A DNA stretch of 14,167 nucleotides. Origin: Lentisphaeria bacterium UBA1732 (lineage in GTDB: Bacteria; Verrucomicrobiota; Lentisphaeria; Victivallales; UBA1829). Positions 7,477 through 14,057 of this stretch are shown here, piece by piece (within the stretch, counting starts at the first letter, position 1; every line of letters starts with the position of its first letter). The position numbers and the translations under genes were made by a program. Under the pieces are notes generated by a model. The model saw only the letters and a list, made by a program, of their open reading frames with translations. It was not told where the DNA came from and did no database searches. The stretch spans positions 1 through 14,167 of the forward strand of contig DCIG01000074.1 in the NCBI GenBank assembly GCA_002315855.1. The letters run 5' to 3'.

Positions 7477-7783
7477 GTTGGATGTCCTGTTGAAAAAAGA
7501 TTCTATATAAGATACAGATAAAACGTTTTTTTGCAACTGAAACACGCAAAAAAAGTATGAAAAAAGTTAAGGATGCCTTGATTAACAGGGAAACATGTCT
7601 TTTTTTGACAGCAGAAAGTCCATTTTTCGCACTTTTCCGGCGGCGGATTTCCGGCAGCCGCTGTCCCAAATTCCTCAAAGGCATCTTTCGGTAAATCTCC
7701 CCCAAATTTTATTCCGGGCGAACAGAATCCACTGACAGGACGCACAGGAAAAAAGGAAGATGCGTCTCTGCGGTTTGCGGCTC
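7477..7783. other. Intergenic region upstream of proA
   Basis: About 300 bp between the proA start and the terminator of the DA1-like gene. It holds the proA promoter candidate near its left end. A Cys-rich reading frame on the minus strand (7745-7503) begins with GTG, lacks a ribosome site and ends just before proA; I do not consider it a gene. I see no riboswitch or tRNA in the rest. Confidence 0.5.
7509..7536 (-). promoter_or_regulatory. Candidate promoter of proA
   Basis: In minus-strand reading, TTGCAA (7536-7531), a 16-nt spacer and TATCTT (7514-7509). Transcription would start near 7502, about 25 nt before the proA start. Both boxes are imperfect; support comes from the spacing and the position after the preceding terminator. 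Confidence 0.4.
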
Positions 7784-7819
7784 AAAAAAAACGGTAACGG
7801 GGAGGACGGAATCCCGTTA
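7784..7819 (-). terminator. Terminator overlapping stop codon of DA1-like gene
   Basis: In the minus-strand RNA, UAACGGG (7819-7813) pairs perfectly with CCCGUUA (7801-7795) around an 11-nt loop. CCG and eight U (7791-7784) follow. The first three bases of the stem are the UAA stop codon of the gene, so a ribosome at the stop would disrupt the stem. Confidence 0.8.
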
Positions 7820-8866
7820 TTTTTTCTTTGGGACGGGATATTTTTTCAGAAGAGCGGCTTTCCAGGAAGCGGCATCCTGTTTGACATTTTTCAGGAGGTC
7901 GCGCACCTCGCGGAAACCATCACCGTAAACGGGGTCGCGGTTATTTTCCAGCACATACACGACTTTTTTATAATCGCGTTTCGAGGAATAGGCCCAGGAA
8001 ATAAATTCAGCGAAACCTTCCTGAACTTTCCGGTCCGTAATATGCGGGAGTTCCGCCCCCATCCAGTCGTGAGCCAGTTCGTGGGCAGCGACACTGCGGA
8101 ACACGGGTTCCGGGAGGCCCGTCAAAATCAGAATACGGAACTGGTCTTTTCCGAGCTTAATCGGCTTGCCGAAAAGAGTCAAGCCGGTATCTTTGGTGGT
8201 AAAGACATAAAGACCGCGTTCACGCTGACCATCGGTGCCCGTTTCGGTTGCGATGTCATTCTGCATACAGAGGTCAAACTTAATCGTGTGATCGGTTGAC
8301 ATTCTGAAATCCTTCAGGAGTTCATTGCGAATATCCATCATGACAGAGGCAGCTTTGTCCTGCTCAAAAATGCCGATTTTGGTGCATTCGGCACAGATTT
8401 TCCGACCGTCTTCCAGCCTCGTGTACCGATTCCCGGCAGGGAAGAAGCAGGAGTCGCATTTCGGGAGTTCCGAGCATGAAGCGCACAGGAACAAATCATC
8501 CAGCAGGAAACCATCCGGCTTGTGCTTTTTGCAGTAGACACAGACGGGGAACTTCGATTCAAGACACTGCTTGGAACAATAGTTTTTGCCATCGCTTGTG
8601 TAGCCGTTTTTGAAGTGTTTACCGCACACACAGCAAACGGGAAGCAGCTTTTCCACATACTTATTGTAACAATTTTCATTGCAGAACGACATTTCGCCAT
8701 TGGTGAGATAATTCACATTGGACGGGATTGTTTTTCCGCATTCCGTGCATCTTCTGACGAGGCGTTCTGCGCCATACAGCGTGAAGACGGCACAAAGCAA
8801 GAGCAAAACCGCCGTCAAAAACTTTTTTGAGCGGGGATGCAAATGCAAAACTCTATGTTCTTTCAT
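7817..8866 (-). CDS. Exported LIM-like zinc-ribbon protein with DA1-like peptidase domain
   Basis: 349 residues. The ATG at 8866 follows AGGAG by 6 nt. A basic start and hydrophobic stretch (about 16-30) ending in YGA suggest a signal peptide cleaved near residue 33, so the protein is probably exported. Four paired-Cys units follow: C40/C43 with C62/C66, C78/C81 with C97/C101, C109/C112 with C128/C131, and C137/C140 with C158/C161, a LIM-like zinc ribbon array. The C-terminal half carries HELAHDWM (262-269) and, 17 residues after the second His, VQEGFAEF (281-288), where Glu283 would be the third zinc ligand. That order, zinc ribbons, HExxH, then an EG motif, matches the DA1 family of plants, LIM-domain ubiquitin-activated metallopeptidases, and bacterial relatives. 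Substrate unknown. Monocistronic, with its own promoter candidate and terminator. By-eye assignment. Confidence 0.82.
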   Translation of the reverse strand: MKEHRVLHLHPRSKKFLTAVLLLLCAVFTLYGAERLVRRCTECGKTIPSNVNYLTNGEMSFCNENCYNKYVEKLLPVCCVCGKHFKNGYTSDGKNYCSKQCLESKFPVCVYCKKHKPDGFLLDDLFLCASCSELPKCDSCFFPAGNRYTRLEDGRKICAECTKIGIFEQDKAASVMMDIRNELLKDFRMSTDHTIKFDLCMQNDIATETGTDGQRERGLYVFTTKDTGLTLFGKPIKLGKDQFRILILTGLPEPVFRSVAAHELAHDWMGAELPHITDRKVQEGFAEFISWAYSSKRDYKKVVYVLENNRDPVYGDGFREVRDLLKNVKQDAASWKAALLKKYPVPKKK

Positions 8867-8995
8867 GATGTTCTCCTCATTGCCCGCAAGCATCCTGTTT
8901 CCGGTCTCCATGCTGCGAATCATCATCTGAACAACAGAGAGGAACGAAAAGGCAAACATCACACTCCTCAAAGAGCCGAATATGCAAAATGCCGA

Positions 8996-9013
8996 CAGGA
9001 CTTTTGAAATCAA
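8996..9013 (+). repeat. 18-bp repeated motif, copy 3
   Basis: Plus-strand reading CAGGACTTTTGAAATCAA, 17 of 18 identical to the 13163-13180 copy. It lies directly downstream of the -10 box of the DA1-like gene, so a bound protein would block or affect initiation. Confidence 0.6.
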
Positions 9014-9020
9014 CTTTGAT

Positions 9021-9049
9021 AATATAACTTTCCATCCATTCAATTACAA
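9021..9049 (-). promoter_or_regulatory. Candidate promoter of DA1-like gene
   Basis: In minus-strand reading, TTGTAA (9049-9044), a 17-nt spacer and TATATT (9026-9021): four of six and five of six consensus matches at ideal spacing. Transcription would begin near 9014, leaving a leader of about 150 nt. Confidence 0.5.
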
Positions 9050-9137
9050 ATATTCCGCATGATTTTTCAAGAATTTTCCGTATCAAATTTTCAGGGTATC
9101 TCCATTGTTTGCAGAAGAAAGGGGATTTTCACAGGAG

Positions 9138-9171
9138 AAAAAAACCGTCTCCCGTTCTTCGCAGGAGACGG
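9138..9171 (-). terminator. Rho-independent terminator of sigma/vWA operon
   Basis: In the minus-strand RNA, CCGUCUCC (9171-9164) pairs perfectly with GGAGACGG (9152-9145) around an 11-nt loop, followed by seven U (9144-9138). It lies 52 nt after the vWA gene stop. Confidence 0.9.
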
Positions 9172-9222
9172 CATATACCAAACAATCCCACAGGAGGAAA
9201 GTCAAAGGATTCCCCTGTCCGA

Positions 9223-12200
9223 TTATCTTGGAGGCAGGGTCAGGAGAGTACCGGCAGGGATTCGCGTTCCGCGTATTTTGTCGGAGTTGAGTTCGCGGAT
9301 TGCCTCCGCCTTCGAGCGGTCATTGTAGAAGCGTTCGGCGACATCTTCGAGAGTTTCATTGGCACGGAGCTGATAGACCGAACCGATGTCGGGCAATGCG
9401 CTCTCCGAAGCGAAATCAAGAGGCATGACGGGGTCATTTTTCGGGGGCAAATCACGACGCACGGAGGCGGGCTTTTTGCCGCCCTCGGTCTTAATCGAGC
9501 CGATGTCGACCATTTCATCACGGGAGGCAAGGCGGAAAGTAAGCGTTTCGCGCTTTTCATTCGGGCGACCGAAATCCGTGGTAACTTCGGCATAGAGAGT
9601 AACCGGGCCAATCATGGTCTGGGCACGCTGTCCGTAGTAGTGGGCTTTGAGCTGATAATCGCCCGTGAGAGCCTCGCGCACCATAAATTCCTCAGGACCG
9701 TACCCCTGGGTGAAGTCGTGGGAAATGCGACCGCCATTGACCGTGTAACGATGTCCGTAGAAGCATTCCTCATGAACCGGGTCGATGATGTGCAAATCCA
9801 TGTCGCTCATATCGGTATCCCAGCCGAGTGTAATGCGCAGGTCGGTTTCGACGGGATGAATCAGGCGTTCATCAATGCCTTTCACGGTCACAGAGTCGCG
9901 CTTCGCTTTGACGATGATGTCGTTGATTTCCGTTACCGCAATCAAATCGAGCTGGGGGAAACGATTGTCGAACTTGCGGGTTACGAGGACATACAGCATA
10001 TCGGCGGCTTCCTGCCACTTCTTTTCATCCTGAAGTGTCAACGCCAAATCGCGGTAGGACTGAGCTTCTTCGCCGCCCAGCTTCAAGACTTTGCGGAAGA
10101 CGCGTTCCGCTTCGGCGTATTCACCGAAGTAACGGAGCTTATATCCGAGGATACGCAGGAGGAAACGGTTTTCCAGATTCAATTCGGCCAGATTGGACAG
10201 GACGCGAACCGCAAAAGCCTTGTCATTTTTGTCGAAGAAGAATTGTGCACAATCCACAAAGAAACCGGCATTCGAGGCATTTTCCCTGCGAGCCTTCAAA
10301 TAAACACTGCGGGCATTGGCGGCATCTTTTTCCAGGTCTTTCAGATACTGAGCATCCGATTTCCACTGATTCAGCTGAATGGACTTTGTCGCAGTATTCG
10401 TGACTGACGCGGCAGCTTTGGATTTTTCCGAGGCGACATCCTTCGACGCAGCCGTTGAAACGGAACGAGCCATCCGGACATTTTCATCCTGACTTATGAG
10501 CTGAGCTTCCGTCCGCGAAAGAGCCGACATGGACCTGCTCATTTCCACAGACTCCATTTCCATCGGTGCGGCGGCGTCATCCGCCATTGCCATACCGCCC
10601 ATACCGGCCATACCGCCGCCAAATGCAGAAGCTACACGATTTGCCATACCGACCACGATTCCGGGGCGCCGGGACGGCTGAGATACTTTAACTTTGCCTT
10701 CGTACCAGTCGATGATTTCCCGCTGATAACGAGCAGCAACGTCACCAATATCTTTCGCATTTTTCTGTTTCTGTTTGGATTCTCCTGCGATGGCATCGTC
10801 ATATTTCGCGCAGAAATCAGGCAGAGACTCCGGGGGTCGGATGTGGTAGCGGATGTACTGTTCCACAGAATCCAAAACCAGCATGGAAGTCTGAGGAGTA
10901 ACAATCCTGAATTCATTGGCGAGTTCGAGGTACTCTTCCGGCGTGGTTCCGGGCAAACTTTGCAGACGGAGAAGTTTGAGCTGACCGAACCGGGTTTTCA
11001 GGAGAGAACCTTCGGTGGCTTTCTCCGCTTTCACATCGGCACTGCTGCTGACTCTTCCATCAGAGCCAACAATCGTGATATTCTTTCCTGACAGCGGGAT
11101 TTTTCCGGCGATTTCCCAGAAACCATTGTCGAAGAAGGCTTCGGAAGGACAGGGCTGACCATCGCATTTGACTTCCGGCGCAGCAAACTGTTTCCGGGCC
11201 AGAACACTGTCGAGCGTTTCCGCGGTGTCCAAAGAAGAGGCAAGATTGATGAATTTTCCGGAGGGAGCCTGAGCCGTGAGGAAACGGAGCATCACAGTTT
11301 CGGCAGTAGAGGACACGGAGACAGCCGCCAGAGGAGCATTGATTTTCGCGGATTTGTCAAAGCCGGGGCCATAGTTGTCAATGCCGTCGCCGAAAAGCAC
11401 ACAGGGTGTCTTTTCCGCAAGGACAGGAGCAATGGCGGAAAGATTGGTCGCGCCGTCATAGTCCACTTTTTTCAGTGCGGCAATGAGGTCATCGACTTTC
11501 TGATACGTGCCGGACTCTTCCAGCGTGTTGCGCAGCAGATACAGTTTGATTTTCGAGTTTTTGCCCTGGAACCACTTGTTCAGCAGCTCGTATTCCGTGA
11601 GGTGGTCATTGTTTTCGCGGGAGCCGGACGCATCCCAAATCAGATTGACCGAGGAAATATCGACGACAGCGAGTTTGCCTCCGGTGGGAGCCGGCTGATA
11701 AAGGTGGAACCACAGGTCATTTTCGAGTTTTTCCAGATATAATTCCCGACTGTCCGTCTTCGCCAAAGCAATCCGCAAATCCTCCGGCAAAGCGGCATCG
11801 GTGATGGTCTGTTCCGCCAGAATGACATTCTGCCAATTGCTGAATGAAAGGTTCGTGAACTGAGAAGTTTCCACACGGGGGGCAGTTTTGCTGTTCACGA
11901 TTTCAATGTGGAGAGCAAATTCTTTCAGCTTGTTTTCAAAGCGCATCGGGAGAATCAGGACAGGCGGCATTCCGTCCGCGTCAATTACTTTCGTAACAAA
12001 CTGGAGACGAATCCGGCGAGAGCCTTTTGCGGGGACGGGATAAATACGGGTGCGGTAAGTATTTCCGCCGACGGCTTCCACCAAAGCGGGGTCAACGCCC
12101 TGACGTTCAATGATTTCAAAGACTTCGCGGGCGCGTTCCTTCGGCACGATGGATGCTTCGACCATATTATTGTTGATGTCGAGCGCAACACCTGTGATGG

Positions 12201-13131
12201 AGGCACTTTCGGGAAGCGGCATTTCAAACTGACCTTCGAGAGCGCGGCTGTTCGGATTCGCCACGACAAATTCGTAGGTTGCGACGGCTAAATCGCCGAC
12301 GATTTTCACATTTGCCAGACCGCGTTCGACCTGAACCGGCTGAAGATTTTCCGGCTGAGCAGGGACAATCCGAATCGGAGGAAGCGGACGCGGCCATTCA
12401 ATCGGATGATACGGCGGCTGAATAATGCGATGTTCCGGCATAACTGCGGCTTTGGAGGCCATAACGCCGGACGATGCAGAAGAAGCATCTGCGGCAGCAG
12501 GCGGTGCGACCGCCAAATCCATACTGTCATTCCCGACCTGTGCAAGACGCGCAACAGACATACCGCTGACGGAGGTGCCGCCCGCCGCAAGATCCATCGG
12601 GGAAGATGCGACGACCGACTTTTTGCTTTCGGAGAGGTTGGCAAAGCGATCCGACTGAACAGACGGGGCTTTTGCTGCGACCAACGTGTTCTGAGCGGCA
12701 GGACGGGCGCGGAAACTTTCACTGTCCAAAGACAAAATCGTAGTTTTCATGACGGGAGCATCAGATGGAGAGGCTTCCTCCTTCATCATGGCGGTTTCTT
12801 CAAGGTAAAGGTCTTCCTGTGCGTCCGACAGGACTGCCATATCCGGGATATTCATGACCGCAACGGCATTTTCTTTCGAGGAATCGCGGTTCGTCATGGA
12901 CATGACGGCGATATGGAGGGAAATCAGGCACACGGCCGCCATCGCGGCAATTTTCCACACCAATGCACGGCGAGAGCGAAGAGGACGCACCCCGACGGCT
13001 TTTCTGAAAAAGGTCTGTTTGAAGTCTTGGGCTGTCGTCTGAAAGACAGCATTCGCACTGCGCTGTTCGCAGCGTTCCGCCAGTTTGTCGAGCTTACGGT
13101 CAAGCCCTGAATCAATGTTTTTGTTCGTCAT
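9223..13131 (-). CDS. Giant membrane-anchored VIT/vWA/TPR/DUF2135/LysM-like protein
   Basis: 1302 residues. The ATG at 13131 follows AGGAG by 7 nt. Residues 1-55 are charged and probably cytoplasmic; one transmembrane span (about 56-78) follows an Arg-rich stretch, so the rest should be outside the inner membrane. A long Ala/Ser/Met-rich linker (80-255) precedes a VIT domain (about 260-385). A vWA-like domain (about 485-600) keeps the metal-site motif DASGS (500-504), with Thr562 and Asp582 as likely further ligands. VTPQTSMLVLDS (744-755) is typical of VIT/vWA proteins. Then come a Gly/Met tract (836-850), TPR-like helices (about 955-1050), a DUF2135/YfaP-like domain (about 1095-1165, TLGWDTDMSDMDLHI) and a LysM-like end (1252-1299) that may bind peptidoglycan. 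Second gene of an operon with an ECF sigma factor 74 nt upstream. Likely a surface sensor or adhesion scaffold; exact role unknown. Confidence 0.88.
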   Translation of the reverse strand: MTNKNIDSGLDRKLDKLAERCEQRSANAVFQTTAQDFKQTFFRKAVGVRPLRSRRALVWKIAAMAAVCLISLHIAVMSMTNRDSSKENAVAVMNIPDMAVLSDAQEDLYLEETAMMKEEASPSDAPVMKTTILSLDSESFRARPAAQNTLVAAKAPSVQSDRFANLSESKKSVVASSPMDLAAGGTSVSGMSVARLAQVGNDSMDLAVAPPAAADASSASSGVMASKAAVMPEHRIIQPPYHPIEWPRPLPPIRIVPAQPENLQPVQVERGLANVKIVGDLAVATYEFVVANPNSRALEGQFEMPLPESASITGVALDINNNMVEASIVPKERAREVFEIIERQGVDPALVEAVGGNTYRTRIYPVPAKGSRRIRLQFVTKVIDADGMPPVLILPMRFENKLKEFALHIEIVNSKTAPRVETSQFTNLSFSNWQNVILAEQTITDAALPEDLRIALAKTDSRELYLEKLENDLWFHLYQPAPTGGKLAVVDISSVNLIWDASGSRENNDHLTEYELLNKWFQGKNSKIKLYLLRNTLEESGTYQKVDDLIAALKKVDYDGATNLSAIAPVLAEKTPCVLFGDGIDNYGPGFDKSAKINAPLAAVSVSSTAETVMLRFLTAQAPSGKFINLASSLDTAETLDSVLARKQFAAPEVKCDGQPCPSEAFFDNGFWEIAGKIPLSGKNITIVGSDGRVSSSADVKAEKATEGSLLKTRFGQLKLLRLQSLPGTTPEEYLELANEFRIVTPQTSMLVLDSVEQYIRYHIRPPESLPDFCAKYDDAIAGESKQKQKNAKDIGDVAARYQREIIDWYEGKVKVSQPSRRPGIVVGMANRVASAFGGGMAGMGGMAMADDAAAPMEMESVEMSRSMSALSRTEAQLISQDENVRMARSVSTAASKDVASEKSKAAASVTNTATKSIQLNQWKSDAQYLKDLEKDAANARSVYLKARRENASNAGFFVDCAQFFFDKNDKAFAVRVLSNLAELNLENRFLLRILGYKLRYFGEYAEAERVFRKVLKLGGEEAQSYRDLALTLQDEKKWQEAADMLYVLVTRKFDNRFPQLDLIAVTEINDIIVKAKRDSVTVKGIDERLIHPVETDLRITLGWDTDMSDMDLHIIDPVHEECFYGHRYTVNGGRISHDFTQGYGPEEFMVREALTGDYQLKAHYYGQRAQTMIGPVTLYAEVTTDFGRPNEKRETLTFRLASRDEMVDIGSIKTEGGKKPASVRRDLPPKNDPVMPLDFASESALPDIGSVYQLRANETLEDVAERFYNDRSKAEAIRELNSDKIRGTRIPAGTLLTLPPR

Positions 13132-13162
13132 GATGTGACTCCTGCAATAGGAAACCTGTGAA

Positions 13163-13180
13163 TTGATTTCAAAAGTTCTG
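13163..13180 (-). repeat. 18-bp repeated motif, copy 4
   Basis: Minus-strand reading CAGAACTTTTGAAATCAA. It lies between the sigma gene and the vWA gene, 31 nt before the vWA start, and forms one arm of the stem-loop at 13164-13225. Confidence 0.6.
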
Positions 13181-13225
13181 AAGAGAGATTTGAAAAATCT
13201 TTCCGTCAATGACTTTTTGAAATCA
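13164..13225 (-). promoter_or_regulatory. Stem-loop between sigma factor and vWA genes
   Basis: In the minus-strand RNA, UGAUUUCAAAAAGU (13225-13212) pairs with ACUUUUGAAAUCA (13176-13164): 13 bp with one bulged A. The 35-nt loop contains a second hairpin, AGAUUU-UUC-AAAUCU (13200-13186). The upstream arm includes the last codons of the sigma gene, so a ribosome finishing that gene would open the stem. No U run follows, so it is not a terminator; it may stabilise or control translation of the downstream message, or be a DNA-level operator. Confidence 0.5.
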
Positions 13226-13715
13226 GCTCTTGTTTCAAAAGTTGTTTCGCCTTAAAAATCCGCTGATAGAGAGTGTTGCGCGAACAGCCAAGAATCGCCG
13301 CCGCCTCATCGGGAGAATACCCCGACAACAATCCGACTACGATGGATTCACGGTACAATTCAGGCAAAGCCGCAATCATCTGCTCCAAACGATCCAGTGT
13401 GCTGTCATCGGGATTGTCATCCTCATTCTGCGCATAATCCTCGATTTCCTCAACCGGAATGCCGCAGATTGCCGCATTCTGTTTCGAGCGCTGTCTCAGC
13501 ATGTCGCAGCTGGTGTTGATGACGATTCGCATAACCCACGTGGAAAGCGCCGCCCCGCCATGAAACAAATTCTGTTTGCGCCATGCCGTAAGCAAAGCCT
13601 GCTGGACAGCATCATCCGCATCCTCAGGATTGCCAAGGATACGCACGGCAGCCTTCCTGAATGCAGGAAGACTGCTGTCGATGAGCTGTTCAAAAGTCGC
13701 TGCTGCGTTTTCCAT
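13206..13715 (-). CDS. ECF-type RNA polymerase sigma factor
   Basis: 169 residues with the two-domain plan of ECF (group 4) sigma factors. Region 2 spans about residues 8-77 (NPEDADDAVQQALLTAW, 29-45, and STWVMRIVINTSCDMLR, 58-74, are the core-binding and -10 recognition helices). An acidic linker (88-105) follows, then region 4 (about 106-163) with LPELYRESIVV and the helix-turn-helix YSPDEAAAILGCSRNTLYQR (133-152). The ATG at 13715 gives the usual ECF N-terminus; the frame extends to another ATG at 13814. Neither has a clear Shine-Dalgarno. The downstream gene is the giant VIT/vWA membrane protein, 74 nt away, in the position where ECF operons normally carry the anti-sigma factor. No zinc-type anti-sigma gene is visible nearby. 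The target promoters and signal are unknown. Confidence 0.92.
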   Translation of the reverse strand: MENAAATFEQLIDSSLPAFRKAAVRILGNPEDADDAVQQALLTAWRKQNLFHGGAALSTWVMRIVINTSCDMLRQRSKQNAAICGIPVEEIEDYAQNEDDNPDDSTLDRLEQMIAALPELYRESIVVGLLSGYSPDEAAAILGCSRNTLYQRIFKAKQLLKQELISKSH

Positions 13716-14057
13716 TTTGATTGTTCGGGTAAGATTCTGTTTGTACCGTAAGCATCTCCATTCATCGGGAGCAATCCGACTGAACAGAAATACCTTTGAG
13801 ATTTTCCGGCGCATTCTCGCGAAAACACGTCTCTGAAAATCTCTTCATACTATTTGACGAAATCAACTGTGAAATCTTATTGAAAAATCACATTTGACTG
13901 CATTTTTTTCAGAATTATTCAAAAAAGTTGTTTTTCCGTTAAAACTATATCACCAAAAACGGAAAAAGAAAGAGGATATGCAAGGAAAGTGCCATTTTCC
14001 CGGCAGAAAACAAAGAACGGAGGAGGAAGAGAGGGGCTTTTCGATGAAAGCGAGGAA
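13716..14057. other. Intergenic region upstream of sigma factor
   Basis: About 340 bp, AT-rich between 13850 and 13970. It should hold the sigma gene promoter and the 3' end of the right-edge gene. I found no good housekeeping promoter; CGTC at 13856-13859 (minus reading) could be an ECF-type -10 core but has no matching GGAAC-type -35 box. A long A/T-armed inverted repeat lies at 13931-13967. The part 13716-13814 is open in the sigma frame and could be translated if the upstream ATG is used. Confidence 0.45.
13931..13967 (-). terminator. Possible terminator of right-edge gene
   Basis: TTTTTCCGTT (13931-13940) and AACGGAAAAA (13958-13967) form a perfect 10-bp inverted repeat with a 17-nt loop. 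Only three pairs are G-C and the U stretch in the minus-strand RNA begins some 6 nt past the stem, so termination is uncertain. It could equally act at DNA level for the sigma gene promoter. Confidence 0.4.

Larger units (their letters stand above)
8867..9222. other. Intergenic region between vWA gene and DA1-like gene
   Basis: This 356-bp stretch contains, in minus-strand order, the terminator of the vWA gene (9171-9138), the promoter candidate of the DA1-like gene (9049-9021), a copy of the 18-bp repeat (8996-9013) at the predicted transcription start, and a leader of about 150 nt. The DA1-like frame stays open upstream to 9043, but the strong ribosome site at 8866 argues the upstream part is untranslated. 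Confidence 0.55.

Noticed and set aside
7503..7745. Small Cys-rich open frame before proA
   Set aside because: GTG start without ribosome site, irregular composition, and position in the proA promoter region.
9109..10407. 432-residue open frame on the plus strand
   Set aside because: It lies antisense to the vWA gene, has no recognisable domain, and starts in the terminator region; the minus-strand frame has clear DUF2135 and TPR motifs.
12967..13131. Classical zinc-binding anti-sigma domain in the vWA protein tail
   Set aside because: The tail has a single Cys (residue 21) and no His-x3-Cys-x2-Cys motif; any anti-sigma role would need a different fold.
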